This document shows positions 16,897-27,804 of a stretch of DNA of 64,000 nucleotides, piece by piece (the first letter of the stretch is position 1; every line of letters begins with the position of its first letter). The notes under the pieces were generated by a model. The model was not told the origin of the DNA. It made no database searches and saw only the letters and a list, made by a program, of their open reading frames with translations. The translations under genes were made by a program, and so were the position numbers. The stretch comes from Lactonifactor sp050944855. GTDB lineage: Bacteria > Bacillota > Clostridia > Lachnospirales > Lachnospiraceae. Where the stretch lies: contig JBMNRU010000012.1 of assembly GCA_050944855.1 (NCBI GenBank), positions 18,851-82,850 of the forward strand, in the 5' to 3' direction.

Positions 16897-18966
16897 ATGA
16901 AATTAGTATTAGCGGAAAAACCATCGGTTGCTCAGAGTATCGCAAAGGTTATTGGTGCAACAAAACGCTGTGACGGTTATCTTGAAGGTAATGGTTATGT
17001 GGTAAGCTGGTGCGTCGGTCATCTTGTGGAACTTGCAAATCCGGAAATGTATGATGAAAAGTATGGCAAGTGGAAATATGAAGATTTACCGATTATTCCT
17101 GAAAAATGGAAGTATGAAGTATCAGCTTCTACAAGAAAACAGTTTGGTATTTTAAAGAAGCTTATGAAGCGAGATGATGTAGAAAGCCTTGTCTGTGCAA
17201 CAGACGCAGGACGAGAAGGAGAGCTTATATTTCGTCTTGTGTATCATCAATGTAGCTGTAAGAAACCATTTGAAAGACTTTGGATTTCATCTATGGAAGA
17301 CAGTGCTATTAAGAAAGGATTTGAAAACTTAGAGCCATCAACTAAATATGATTCGTTATACGAAGCTGCCTTATGTCGAGAGCGAGCCGATTGGATTGTC
17401 GGTATCAATGCTACTCGACTTTTTTCTTGCCTGTATAACCAAACATTAAATGTTGGCAGAGTAATGACACCAACGCTTGCAATGGCGGTTATGCGAGAAA
17501 CTTCTATCTCTGCTTTTAAACAAGAGCCATTCTATACAGTTGTATTGGACTTTGAAGATTTCAACGCACAAAGCCAGCGTTTTCAAGGGTTCTCGGAAGT
17601 AAAAGCGTTACAAAGTGCCTGTGAGGAAAACGCAAAATGTACAGTTACAAAAGCAGAAAAGAAAGAGAAAAAGGAAAATGCACCGGCACTTTATGATTTG
17701 ACGAGCTTACAAAGAGATTCCAACAGAATCTTAGGTTTCACAGCACAGCAGACCCTTGATTATACCCAAAGCCTTTATGAAAAGAAGCTTGCCACCTATC
17801 CCCGTACTGATAGCCGATTTTTAACGGAAGATATGGCAGTAATGATACCGGATTTAATTGATGAGATTGAAACGGTATTTCAAAAGAAAGTGTCAAGTAA
17901 AGTAAATGTCACGCAAGTCATAAACGGTAAAAAAGTATCCGATCATCATGCTATTATCCCAACAAGGGAAGTTAAGAAATTTAACTTAGAAGAACTTCCC
18001 AAAGGAGAAAAGGCTGTACTTGAGCTGATTGCTACAAGGCTGCTTGTAAGTGTAAGTGAAGCTTATCGCTATGAAGAAACAGCGATTGAGCTTGAATGTG
18101 GTAATTCAATATTTAAAGCCAAAGGAAAAACTGTGCTTGAAAATGGTTGGAAAGCACTTGTGGCAAGTGATAAGGAATCAAAAGAAGAAAGTGGGAAGCT
18201 CCCTGTGCTTGTGGTCGGCAATGAACTAACAGTTGGTAATGTTTCTATCAAAGAAGGTAAGACTTCTCCCCCAAAGCCATTTACGGAAGACACGCTTTTA
18301 CAAGCTATGGAAAATGCCACAGCAGATGAAATGCCAAAAGAAGCTGAGCGAAAAGGTATTGGTACACCTGCCACTCGTGCGGGAATTATTGAAAAGCTGG
18401 TACAAAAAGGATATTTGAAGCGAAGCGGTAATAATAAGGTGAAAAATCTAATTCCAACAGATAAAGGCGTTGCTTTAATAACTGTTATGCCGGAGCAGAT
18501 TCAATCTCCGACGATGACAGCCGATTGGGAAGAAAAACTATTAAAGATTGAGCATAAGGAATATCCATCACAGTCCTTTATGAATGAGATTGAAACGATG
18601 GTACAGGAATTAGTAAAGACTTATGAAGTCGTGAAAGGAGCAGAAGTGATTATGCCTAAGAATTATAAAGTCATTGGACATTGCCCTCATTGTGGTAATG
18701 AAGTAGTAGAAAGAGAAAAAGGTTGGTTTTGCAGTAACAGACAGTGCCGATTTGTACTTTGGAAAGATAATGCTTTCTTTAATCATATCGGTAAAAAGCT
18801 TACGGAATATATTGTGGATAAGCTTCTTCGTGATGGCAGAGCAAAGCTAAAGGATTGCAAATCAAAGAAAACCGGAAAGAGCTATAACGCAGATGTAGTG
18901 CTTGGTACGGAAGCAGACGGTAAAGCTAAATTTCATTTAGAGTTTGATACAGGAGGTAAAAGATAA
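16897..18966 (+). CDS. topB: DNA topoisomerase III (type IA) of the ICE
   Basis: The 689-residue enzyme relaxes or decatenates DNA and is standard in Tn1549-like elements. The TOPRIM domain opens the protein (LVLAEKPSVA, then CATDAGREGEL with acidic metal ligands at about 107-110). The active-site Tyr301 is in TYPRTDSRF. A zinc-ribbon (CPHCG ... CSNRQC) lies near residues 594-613. The length matches ICE topB rather than the larger chromosomal topA. The ATG follows GAAAGGAG. Confidence 0.96.
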   Translation: MKLVLAEKPSVAQSIAKVIGATKRCDGYLEGNGYVVSWCVGHLVELANPEMYDEKYGKWKYEDLPIIPEKWKYEVSASTRKQFGILKKLMKRDDVESLVCATDAGREGELIFRLVYHQCSCKKPFERLWISSMEDSAIKKGFENLEPSTKYDSLYEAALCRERADWIVGINATRLFSCLYNQTLNVGRVMTPTLAMAVMRETSISAFKQEPFYTVVLDFEDFNAQSQRFQGFSEVKALQSACEENAKCTVTKAEKKEKKENAPALYDLTSLQRDSNRILGFTAQQTLDYTQSLYEKKLATYPRTDSRFLTEDMAVMIPDLIDEIETVFQKKVSSKVNVTQVINGKKVSDHHAIIPTREVKKFNLEELPKGEKAVLELIATRLLVSVSEAYRYEETAIELECGNSIFKAKGKTVLENGWKALVASDKESKEESGKLPVLVVGNELTVGNVSIKEGKTSPPKPFTEDTLLQAMENATADEMPKEAERKGIGTPATRAGIIEKLVQKGYLKRSGNNKVKNLIPTDKGVALITVMPEQIQSPTMTADWEEKLLKIEHKEYPSQSFMNEIETMVQELVKTYEVVKGAEVIMPKNYKVIGHCPHCGNEVVEREKGWFCSNRQCRFVLWKDNAFFNHIGKKLTEYIVDKLLRDGRAKLKDCKSKKTGKSYNADVVLGTEADGKAKFHLEFDTGGKR

Positions 18967-18969
18967 GCT

Positions 18970-19536
18970 ATGAGTAAAGAGATTCGTTTTATTAACAGCA
19001 GCTATGACGATCTGTTTCATATTCCCGACGGTGGAACGATTCAAATTGAGTTCTCCAAAGAAACGGTCATCAAGCCATGCAAATATGTAGATGATTATCA
19101 TACGAAAATCGGAAGTGAAATCTTTCATATCTGTCAGTTTGCAGAAATGATGGAGCGTGTGGGTGCAAAGTATTCAAAAGAGCTTGAGATTATGGAAGAA
19201 CAGATGGCTTGGCAAGTAGGAAGAAATCACTTTCTTGCACTTCAGACTTGTGATGATGGTTGGGATTACACTTTGTATGATAAAAACTTTAATGAAATTG
19301 ATGGCGGTCAGCTCGACATGCCTGATCTTTCTATGATTGAAGCAAGAAAAGAGATTCTTTCAGATTTTAAGCTGGATAAGAAAGATTTGATTGCAGTAGA
19401 TTATGATGAACTTTTGGAAAAAGTAGAAGCTATCGAAGAAAAAAGGATTCCCTCGGTGCTTGAAAAATTAAATAGCCACAAGATGAACATATCCGACAGT
19501 AAAAAAACGCTGCCGGATATTTTTGAAGAAAGATAG
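18970..19536 (+). CDS. Hypothetical ICE protein downstream of topB
   Basis: A 188-residue acidic protein starts at ATG 18970, with GGAGG at the end of topB. It has no membrane segments or catalytic motif that I can see. The C-terminal tail (SVLEKLNSHK) resembles the linker tails shared by several ICE-encoded polyvalent proteins, such as the next gene (ASVLEKLKEP) and the big helicase (VSVLAELKRH). This suggests a shared binding tail. Function unknown. Confidence 0.75.
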   Translation: MSKEIRFINSSYDDLFHIPDGGTIQIEFSKETVIKPCKYVDDYHTKIGSEIFHICQFAEMMERVGAKYSKELEIMEEQMAWQVGRNHFLALQTCDDGWDYTLYDKNFNEIDGGQLDMPDLSMIEARKEILSDFKLDKKDLIAVDYDELLEKVEAIEEKRIPSVLEKLNSHKMNISDSKKTLPDIFEER

Positions 19537-19546
19537 GTGAATGTAA

Positions 19547-20119
19547 ATGAAAATCGAAAAATGGGATGAAATAAACGGAAGCGGAACACATGAGGACAGA
19601 TTAGAAGCGTTCTTGGAATCAGCCAATGACAGCTATGCTATCTTGCAGCTAAAAAGAACCGATGAAACGGTAGCAGAGAGATTTGCTTCAAGAAAAGAGC
19701 TTGATAGCCTCGGTATTGAGCCATGTTTTGACCATTATGAAGTGGTATATATCGCACCACTTGAAAATACGGACAATCAGGCAGTTTTGCTTGAAAGTTT
19801 GTATGAGAAATTCAATCTATATCACCCGGAAAGCTTTCGAGGACACAGTTTATCGGTCAGTGACATTGTGGCGTTAAAGCAACATGATGTGGTAACTTGC
19901 CATTATGTAGATTCAGTAGGTTTTGCAGAACTTCCAAAGTTTTTAAAACCAGAAAACTATTTAAAAAATGCAGAGATGGCAATGGAAGATGATTATGGAA
20001 TGATTGATGGTGTTATCAACAACGGAAAAGCTTCAGTGCTTGAAAAGTTGAAAGAACCACCCGTTGCAGGTGCAATCGCAAAATCAGCCAAGTGCCACTC
20101 GGAAAGAGAGTTGGAGTAA
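19547..20119 (+). CDS. YodL-domain / DUF4316-type ICE protein
   Basis: Residues about 28-60 (SYAILQLKRTDE ... FASRKELDSLGIEP) and the segment FRGHSLSVSDIVAL with HYVDSVGF match the YodL domain and adjoining DUF4316 pattern found in large Bacillota conjugative elements. The PENYLKNAEMAMEDDYGMIDG block is characteristic. It overlaps the next gene by one base (TAATG). The biochemical role is not known, although its constant position beside topB and the helicase suggests DNA processing in transfer. Confidence 0.82.
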   Translation: MKIEKWDEINGSGTHEDRLEAFLESANDSYAILQLKRTDETVAERFASRKELDSLGIEPCFDHYEVVYIAPLENTDNQAVLLESLYEKFNLYHPESFRGHSLSVSDIVALKQHDVVTCHYVDSVGFAELPKFLKPENYLKNAEMAMEDDYGMIDGVINNGKASVLEKLKEPPVAGAIAKSAKCHSERELE

Positions 20120-20325
20120 TGGATTTCACACATGATGAAAAAATGTTATTGATGATTTACGGGCAGGACACCAAGGAAAAAACGATTAAAGAATTAAACA
20201 CGATGAAAGCACAGCTTGCTTTTGATGAAATGGAACTAAAGACAATGATAGAAGCCTTAATCAAAAAGCTTCAAAAGATTTCTGAATCGCAGTACAGTGA
20301 GCTTTGCTTTTATCCTCAAATTTGA
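20119..20325 (+). CDS. Small transposon-transfer-assisting protein (TTRAP-like)
   Basis: I take the ATG at 20119, which overlaps the previous stop (TAATG) and gives a 68-residue helical protein starting MDFTHDEKMLLMIY. Small proteins of this kind lie before the giant helicase gene in Tn1549-like elements and are annotated as transfer-assisting. No motif gives an activity. Confidence 0.7.
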   Translation: MDFTHDEKMLLMIYGQDTKEKTIKELNTMKAQLAFDEMELKTMIEALIKKLQKISESQYSELCFYPQI

Positions 20326-20343
20326 CGAATTGGAGGTTAGAAA

Positions 20344-23300
20344 ATGAACGAAAAAGAAAAATATTATGCCCATGTCGCAACTAAGACAATCCATGAGATT
20401 ACAAAGTCTATGGATTCATGGACATCATTTCTTTCTACTATGGGAAGAAACTATGATTTTTCTTATCCTGAGCAGGTCATGATCCATGCACAAAGACCGA
20501 ATGCAACGCTTTGTAAAGAATTTGACGCATGGAAAGATGAGAAGCTTCGCTATGTAAAGCGAGGTTCAAAAGGTATTGCCCTTTTTGTAACGAATACGGA
20601 AAAGCCTTATCTTCGTTATGTATTTGATGTGGCTGATACAGGCGAAAGAAGAAATTCTTTAGAGCTTGATGAACTTTGGAAAATTGAGGACAGACACAGA
20701 AAACCGATACAGTCTGCCTTTGAAAAAACATTTGGAGTACAAGCAAAAGGCACAATGGAAATGCAGTTTGAAGAAGTTGCTGAAGTTCTTGCAAAAGATT
20801 ATTGGGATAATAACAAATCTGACTTCATCGACATCGTTGCGGATTCATTTCTTGAAGAGTATGATGATTTTAACATCGAAGTGGTATTTAAAAAGGCGGT
20901 GTCAATCAGTGCCACTTACGCACTATATTCCAGATGTGTGGATGTTCCCGAAGTGTATTTTGAACAAGATGATTTCTTAAATATTTTTGAGTTTAACACA
21001 AGAAAAACCATCAATGCCCTTGGTACAGCAGTCAACAGCGTAACAAAAGAGATGTTTAAAGAAATTGAAAGAACGGTATTTGAAGTAGAAAAAAGCATAG
21101 AAAGTGAAAGGAGCAAAAGTTATGATGACAGAGATGAATTATTTGAAAGCGGGAGAATATTTGATTCCGGACATTCAACTACAGAACAGCGAAGCGAAAC
21201 CTCTAGGGAAGTATGGGAACATGAGGAGAACATTCCTCAAGGAACACAAACCGATGACTTACGACGATATGATTCTGAGCGAGACATTGTTTCCGCACCT
21301 TTGGGAAGTACAGGAAACAGCGACGAAGCGAATCGAACTGTTGATGAAAGAGCTTCTGGAGAAGAATCCGGCACCGGACAAGAAAACACAGCAGATGTTG
21401 TGGGTGCAGCACATGAACAGCCTAAAAGCACAGGCAGAAGAAATCGTACTGACGGATCTGGTGTACAATTAACCTTAAACTTATTCCTTAGCCAAGATGA
21501 ACAGATAAAATTTATAGATGAAGCGGAGAACGAAGTAAAAACGTCCTTCGCTTTTTCTTTTGAGCAAAATGAAACAGACTTATTCTTGCAGCTTGGGAGC
21601 AATACCGACAATGCCCGAATGATAGTTGCTACAGAATTTATGAAGCAGAAATCAGTGGAAGAAATCATTCCTACTTTAAAAGAAGTCTATCATGGCGGTT
21701 ATGGTATTCAGAGCGATAAAAGAAGCATTTCTGCATGGTATAGCGATGAGGGCATATCTTTTGTAAAAGGTAATACAGCAAGAGATAACGCTCATGCTCA
21801 GTTTATGCCTTGGGAAGATGTAGCAAAGCGAATCGGTGAGCTTTTGGAAGAAGGTAAGTTTGCAACCAATGTAGAGCTTGCGGAAGCACCAACACATGAA
21901 AGAAAAGAGCTTTCTCAGAAACTTTGGTATCTTTATCACGATTTAAGTGATGAGATTAAGAGTGAAGATGTATTCCCTTCTTTAGCAGATATTAAAGGCA
22001 ATGGTTTTCCAAGTGAAACACAGTCACTTGCTGAAAAATTAAGTGATAAAGATTTTTGCTCGAATTTAGAAAAAGAATTTCAAGTCTTTAAAATGATGTA
22101 TGCGGTGGATAGAAATGTCCTTCGTTTCCACTATCATAAGATAGACAAAATCGAAAAGGCACTTACTGAGCTGAATCTTCCACGCAAGGAATTTGATACA
22201 GAAATGTTTGCTTTGCCGGAAGTGAAATCTTTTATTACTGATGATGAAATCAATCAGGATCTTATAAGAGGAAGTAGTTTCTCGGAGGGAAAGAAAAGAA
22301 TCTTTAATTACTTTGAGCAGCACCAAACAACAAAAGATAGAGCTGATTTCCTTAAAGGTGAGTATGGTACAGGTGGACATTCTCATGCACTTTCCGGTGC
22401 AACAGCAAGCGGTCAAAATCACGATGCAAAAGGAATTATCTATGATAAAGCTGGCTGTGAAAAGGTCAAATTAAATTGGACACAGGTTGCTAACCGTATT
22501 GATAGGTTAATTGATAAGGGATTGTATTATACAGCTCCAGAACCGCAAAAAGAGGAAGAAATCGCCCCTAAAATTGACAGTCTAGAGAGTGATGTTCATA
22601 CTGAACAAGAAGAAGTTGTTGAAGCTATCTCTGATGTAGAAACAGAAGAAATCATTAAAGATGATGACAGCGAAGAAGTTGTTGAAGTTGAAGAAACTGA
22701 AATCGCTGATGAATTTGTTCCTATTACTGAACCGACAGTCTTTGATGTTCCGATAGAAGATGAAAAAGTTACAAAATCATCGCCAAAATATCAAGCCGGA
22801 CAAAAGGTATTCCTTGAAGGTACGGAGTTTGAGATTACAGAAGTTAGAGAACATGAAGTGCAGCTTCTTGATCCAACGCTTTACTATCCAATCTTCAGGG
22901 CGGAAAGTATGGCAAACTTTGAAAGACTTCTTTCAGAGGATTCCCGTAACACTAAGCTTCAAGAAGAAAAAGAGATCCCGGCGGTTAATTTTACGATTAC
23001 CGATGAACATCTTGGTGAAGGCGGTGCAAAACAGAAATATGCTAACAATGTGGCTGCCATTCGTATGCTTTTAACTTTGGAAGAAGAAAATCGTAATGCT
23101 ACTTCTGAAGAACAGGAAATCTTGTCGAAATATGTCGGTTGGGGTGGACTTTCAGAAGCCTTTGATGTGAATAAACAAAACTGGTCAAAGGAATATTTAG
23201 AACTTAAATCCCTACTTCCTGAGCGTGAATATGAAATGGCGAGAGCGTCTACTTTAAATGCTCACTATACAAGTCCTACTGTGATTCGTGCTATGTATGA

Positions 23301-26300
23301 TGCGGTTTTACAGATGGGATTTAAGACAGGAAATATTTTAGAACCGTCAATGGGTGTTGGAAATTTCTTTGGACTTATGCCCGAAGAAATGCGTGGCAGC
23401 AAGCTTTATGGAATTGAACTTGATTCTATCAGCGGAAGAATTGCAAAGAAGCTCTATCCTAATGCAGATATTACTGTAGCCGGATTTGAAACAACAGATA
23501 GACGAGATTTCTTCGATTTGTCGGTCGGCAACGTGCCATTCGGAAATTATAAAGTCAGCGATAAACCGTATGATAAGCTTGGCTTTTCCATTCATAACTA
23601 TTTCTTTGCCAAAGCCTTAGACCAAGTGCGTCCCGGCGGCGTGGTTGCTTTTGTTACAAGCAGATACACGATGGATCAGCAGACACCTGATGTTAGAAAG
23701 TATCTTGCACAAAGAGCAGAGTTTTTGGGAGCTATTAGACTTCCAAACAATGCTTTTAAAGCCATTGCCGGAACTGATGTTGTGTCCGATATTATCTTCT
23801 TGCAGAAGCGTGAACATCCCATTGATATTGAACCGGATTGGGTGCATTTAGGACAAACTGAGGACGGATTTGCTATTAACAGCTACTTTGTAGATAATCC
23901 TCAAATGGTTCTTGGAGAGCTTACAAGTCATTCCACACAGTATGGTAAAGAAGAATGTACTGTCATTCCAAAAGAAAGTGCAGACCTTTCTAAACAGTTA
24001 CAGGAAGCAATTAAAAATATCAAAGGCGAATATGTTGAAGCTGAAATTGCAGAGCAGAACATTGTAGGAGAACTTAAAACAATACCGGCAAATCCTGATG
24101 TAAAAAACTTCTCTTTTGCGGTAGTTGATGATGAAGTCTATTTTAGAGAAAACTCTATTATGAGGCTTTGTGATCACAATGAAACAGCAAAAGGCAGAAT
24201 TAAAGGTATGGTGGAGCTTCGTCAGACGGTAAATGAGCTGATTAACTACCAGCTAAACGATTATCCTGATGAAAGTATTAAAGAAAAACAAAAGGAACTA
24301 AATGAGCTTTATGATGAGTTTACCGCAAAGTATGGACTTCTTAATTCAAGAGCCAACTCATTAGCATTCTCGGAAGATTCTTCTTATTATCTTCTTTGTT
24401 CTCTTGAAAATATTGATGAAAACGGAGAGCTTGAAAGTAAGGCGGATATGTTTACCAAAAGAACAATCCGACCGGAAGTAAATATTACAAGCGTTGATAC
24501 ACCAAGTGAAGCACTTGCAATTTCTATCGGTGAGCGTGGTATGGTAGACTTGCCATATATGGCAGAGCTTTTAGGTACTCCAAATGACTTTGACACTATT
24601 ACCAGCGAGCTTCATGGCATTATCTTCAAAGACCCAATGGGTCCTGATGATATGGATAAAGGCTGGCATACAGCAGATGACTATTTATCCGGCAATGTAC
24701 GAGATAAGCTTAGAATTGCCCGTTTAGCGGTGCAGAATGATGAGAGATACCGTATCAATGTTGAGGCTCTTGAAAAGGCACAGCCGAAAGATTTGGATGC
24801 TTCTGAAATTGATGTGCGTATTGGTGCAACATGGATTGATCCAAGATATATCCAACAGTTTATGGAAGAAACCTTTGAAACACCGTTTTATCTTCGTAGA
24901 AGTATTGAAGTAAACTATTCACCACTTACAGCTGAGTGGCAGATTAAAGGAAAGAGTGCTCCGGGTAGACACGATGTTAATGCTTATGTCACCTATGGAA
25001 CAGACAGAGCCAATGCGTATCGTATTTTGGAAGATTCGCTGAACCTAAAGGATATTCGTATCTATGACACTATCGAAGAACCGGACGGAAAACAAAAGCG
25101 AGTTTTGAATAAAAAAGAAACCACGCTGGCACAGCAGAAACAACAGGCAATCAAAGACGCATTTGCTGATTGGATTTGGAAAGAACCGAATCGCAGACAG
25201 ACCTTAGTAGAAAAATACAATGAAATGTTTAACTCTACCCGTCCTCGTGAATTTGACGGAAGTCATATTCGCTTTGGTGGTATGAATCCTGATATTAAGC
25301 TGAGAGAACATCAAAAGAACGCTATTGCTCATGTTCTTTATGGTGGTAATACTCTCTTAGCACACGAAGTTGGTGCGGGAAAGACTTTTGAAATGGCTGC
25401 TTCTGCAATGGAAGCAAAAAGACTAGGACTTTGTCAGAAATCACTCTTTGTAGTGCCAAACCATTTGACTTTACAATGGGCGAATGAATTTTTAAGACTG
25501 TATCCAAGTGCAAAGCTTTTAGTGGCAAGCAAGAAAGATTTTGAAACAGCTAATCGTAAGAAGTTCTGTGCAAGAATTGCTACAGGCGATTATGATGCAG
25601 TTATTATCGGTCATTCTCAGTTTGAACGTATCCCTATTTCAGCAGAAAGACAGGAAAAACTTTTAAGAGAACAGATTGATGATATTGAAAATGCTCTGAA
25701 TGAAATGAAGTATCAAAGAGGCGAAAACTTCTCTATCAAACAGATGGAGAAAACAAGAAAATCTTTACAGACAAGGCTTGATAAGCTCCTTGCAACTGAT
25801 AGAAAAGATGATGTCATTACTTTTGAACAACTTGGTGTAGATCGCTTATTCGTAGATGAAAGTCATGGATTTAAAAACTTGTTCCTTTATACGAAAATGA
25901 GAAATGTTGCAGGACTTTCTACTTCGGAAGCTCAAAAATCTTCGGATATGTTTATGAAGTGCCGATATATGGACGAGCTGACAGGTGGAAAAGGTGTTAT
26001 CTTTGCAACAGGAACTCCCGTAAGTAACTCTATGACGGAGCTTTATACTGTGATGAGATATTTGCAGTATGGCACTTTGCAGCAGAAGAATCTAACGCAC
26101 TTCGACTGTTGGGCTTCCACATTTGGTGAAACAGCTACAACAATAGAATTAGCTCCTGAAGGTACAGGGTATCGTGCGAGAACGAGATTTGCCAAGTTCT
26201 TTAATCTTCCAGAACTGATGAATATGTTCAAAGAAGTGGCAGATATTAAAACATCTGACCAATTAAATCTTCCTGTACCCGAAGCAAAATTTGAAACGGT

Positions 26301-27804
26301 AGTTGTACAGCCATCGGAGATTCAAAAAGAAATGGTGGCTTCACTTTCGGAAAGAGCTGCGGTTGTGCATAGCGGTTCGGTAGATCCATCAGTAGATAAT
26401 ATGCTTAAGATAACATCAGACGGTAGAAAAATCGGTTTAGACCAAAGACTGATGAATCCTTTACTTCCTGATGACCCCAGCAGCAAGCTCAATGCCTGTG
26501 TAAATAATGTTTTTGATATATGGGATAAAGGAACGGATAAAAAGCTCACACAGCTTGTTTTTTGCGACTTATCGACACCGAAAAAGGACAGTACCTTTAA
26601 TGTCTACGATGATATTAAAGCGAAACTTATTACAAGAGGTGTTCCTGAAAATGAAATTGCTTTTATCCATGACGCAGATTCCGAAGCAAAGAAAAAAGAG
26701 CTATTCTCAAAAGTTCGTACAGGACAAGTGAGAGTTCTTCTTGGAAGTACGCAGAAGATGGGTGCCGGAACAAATGTGCAAGATAAACTTGTTGCAGTTC
26801 ATCATCTTGATGTTGGTTGGCGTCCATCAGATATGACGCAAAGAAATGGTCGTATCATTCGTCAAGGCAATCAAAACAAAGAAGTACAAGTCTATCAGTA
26901 TGTAACGGAAGGAACATTTGACGCATATTTGTATCAGACTTTGGAGAATAAACAGAAGTTTATTTCTCAGATTATGACGAGTAAATCACCCGTTCGTTCT
27001 TGTGATGATGTTGATGAGCAAGCACTCTCTTATGCAGAAATCAAAGCCTTGTGTGCCGGTAATCCATTAATTAAAGAAAAGATGGATTTGGATATTGATG
27101 TAGCAAGACTGAAAGTATTAAAGGCAGACCATCAAAGTAAAGTGTATCGCTTAGAAGACCAGCTTTTAAAATATTTCCCAGCTGAAATTGAAAAGTATCA
27201 AAGTTTCATCAAAGGTTTTGAAAAAGATATGGAAGTGGTAGAACAGCACCCACTTCCAAAAGAAGATTTTGTTGGTATCACAGTCGGTACAAAACACTTT
27301 ACGGATAAGGAACTTGCCGGAGAAGCAATTCTTGCAACTTGTAAGAATTTCAAAGGTACAGAGCCGATGAATATTGGTGAGTATCGAGGATTCAAGATGG
27401 AGCTTGATTATGACAGCTTCAATCAAGAATATCAGCTTACACTCAAAGGAAATATGAGCCACAGGCTAACTATTGGCACAGATCCACGAGGAAATCTTAT
27501 CAGAATGGATAATGCACTTGCAGGTATTCCAAATCGCTTAGAAAAATCAAAGACACAACTTGATAATCTTTATAACCAACAGGAAGCTGCAAAAGTGGAA
27601 GTGAAAAGAACTTTCCCGTTAGAAAGTGAGCTTTCACAGAAAAGTGCAAGACTTGCTGAACTTGACGCTGCTCTTAATATGGACGAGCAAAGTGAGGCTA
27701 AGCCAGAAAAAGAAGAACGTGTATCAGTGCTGGCAGAACTGAAAAGACATTCTGATGGTATTCCTCATGAAAGAAGTAAATCGGATATGGAGGTGGCACT
27801 GTGA
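20344..27804 (+). CDS. Giant N6-methyltransferase-like / SNF2 helicase fusion protein
   Basis: This 2486-residue protein is a hallmark of large Bacillota conjugative elements (LtrC/YtxK-helicase type). The N-terminal part (residues 1-90) resembles the antirestriction/ArdC-like N-terminal domain. A methyltransferase domain has the SAM motif EPSMGVGNF near 1000-1008 and a catalytic NVPF at 1063-1066 in place of NPPF. A superfamily 2 helicase has GAGKT at 1677-1681 and DESH at 1838-1841, followed by the C-terminal helicase motif QRNGRIIRQGNQ. A coiled coil closes the protein. Between 250 and 350 and 730-800 are acidic linkers. The likely role is antirestriction or DNA protection and unwinding on entry; this is inference. 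The end overlaps mobC by 4 nt. Confidence 0.9.
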   Translation: MNEKEKYYAHVATKTIHEITKSMDSWTSFLSTMGRNYDFSYPEQVMIHAQRPNATLCKEFDAWKDEKLRYVKRGSKGIALFVTNTEKPYLRYVFDVADTGERRNSLELDELWKIEDRHRKPIQSAFEKTFGVQAKGTMEMQFEEVAEVLAKDYWDNNKSDFIDIVADSFLEEYDDFNIEVVFKKAVSISATYALYSRCVDVPEVYFEQDDFLNIFEFNTRKTINALGTAVNSVTKEMFKEIERTVFEVEKSIESERSKSYDDRDELFESGRIFDSGHSTTEQRSETSREVWEHEENIPQGTQTDDLRRYDSERDIVSAPLGSTGNSDEANRTVDERASGEESGTGQENTADVVGAAHEQPKSTGRRNRTDGSGVQLTLNLFLSQDEQIKFIDEAENEVKTSFAFSFEQNETDLFLQLGSNTDNARMIVATEFMKQKSVEEIIPTLKEVYHGGYGIQSDKRSISAWYSDEGISFVKGNTARDNAHAQFMPWEDVAKRIGELLEEGKFATNVELAEAPTHERKELSQKLWYLYHDLSDEIKSEDVFPSLADIKGNGFPSETQSLAEKLSDKDFCSNLEKEFQVFKMMYAVDRNVLRFHYHKIDKIEKALTELNLPRKEFDTEMFALPEVKSFITDDEINQDLIRGSSFSEGKKRIFNYFEQHQTTKDRADFLKGEYGTGGHSHALSGATASGQNHDAKGIIYDKAGCEKVKLNWTQVANRIDRLIDKGLYYTAPEPQKEEEIAPKIDSLESDVHTEQEEVVEAISDVETEEIIKDDDSEEVVEVEETEIADEFVPITEPTVFDVPIEDEKVTKSSPKYQAGQKVFLEGTEFEITEVREHEVQLLDPTLYYPIFRAESMANFERLLSEDSRNTKLQEEKEIPAVNFTITDEHLGEGGAKQKYANNVAAIRMLLTLEEENRNATSEEQEILSKYVGWGGLSEAFDVNKQNWSKEYLELKSLLPEREYEMARASTLNAHYTSPTVIRAMYDAVLQMGFKTGNILEPSMGVGNFFGLMPEEMRGSKLYGIELDSISGRIAKKLYPNADITVAGFETTDRRDFFDLSVGNVPFGNYKVSDKPYDKLGFSIHNYFFAKALDQVRPGGVVAFVTSRYTMDQQTPDVRKYLAQRAEFLGAIRLPNNAFKAIAGTDVVSDIIFLQKREHPIDIEPDWVHLGQTEDGFAINSYFVDNPQMVLGELTSHSTQYGKEECTVIPKESADLSKQLQEAIKNIKGEYVEAEIAEQNIVGELKTIPANPDVKNFSFAVVDDEVYFRENSIMRLCDHNETAKGRIKGMVELRQTVNELINYQLNDYPDESIKEKQKELNELYDEFTAKYGLLNSRANSLAFSEDSSYYLLCSLENIDENGELESKADMFTKRTIRPEVNITSVDTPSEALAISIGERGMVDLPYMAELLGTPNDFDTITSELHGIIFKDPMGPDDMDKGWHTADDYLSGNVRDKLRIARLAVQNDERYRINVEALEKAQPKDLDASEIDVRIGATWIDPRYIQQFMEETFETPFYLRRSIEVNYSPLTAEWQIKGKSAPGRHDVNAYVTYGTDRANAYRILEDSLNLKDIRIYDTIEEPDGKQKRVLNKKETTLAQQKQQAIKDAFADWIWKEPNRRQTLVEKYNEMFNSTRPREFDGSHIRFGGMNPDIKLREHQKNAIAHVLYGGNTLLAHEVGAGKTFEMAASAMEAKRLGLCQKSLFVVPNHLTLQWANEFLRLYPSAKLLVASKKDFETANRKKFCARIATGDYDAVIIGHSQFERIPISAERQEKLLREQIDDIENALNEMKYQRGENFSIKQMEKTRKSLQTRLDKLLATDRKDDVITFEQLGVDRLFVDESHGFKNLFLYTKMRNVAGLSTSEAQKSSDMFMKCRYMDELTGGKGVIFATGTPVSNSMTELYTVMRYLQYGTLQQKNLTHFDCWASTFGETATTIELAPEGTGYRARTRFAKFFNLPELMNMFKEVADIKTSDQLNLPVPEAKFETVVVQPSEIQKEMVASLSERAAVVHSGSVDPSVDNMLKITSDGRKIGLDQRLMNPLLPDDPSSKLNACVNNVFDIWDKGTDKKLTQLVFCDLSTPKKDSTFNVYDDIKAKLITRGVPENEIAFIHDADSEAKKKELFSKVRTGQVRVLLGSTQKMGAGTNVQDKLVAVHHLDVGWRPSDMTQRNGRIIRQGNQNKEVQVYQYVTEGTFDAYLYQTLENKQKFISQIMTSKSPVRSCDDVDEQALSYAEIKALCAGNPLIKEKMDLDIDVARLKVLKADHQSKVYRLEDQLLKYFPAEIEKYQSFIKGFEKDMEVVEQHPLPKEDFVGITVGTKHFTDKELAGEAILATCKNFKGTEPMNIGEYRGFKMELDYDSFNQEYQLTLKGNMSHRLTIGTDPRGNLIRMDNALAGIPNRLEKSKTQLDNLYNQQEAAKVEVKRTFPLESELSQKSARLAELDAALNMDEQSEAKPEKEERVSVLAELKRHSDGIPHERSKSDMEVAL

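Noticed and set aside
16897..18966. Chromosomal topoisomerase
   Set aside because: Position inside the ICE beside YodL-type and helicase genes and its 689-residue length fit the ICE topB.
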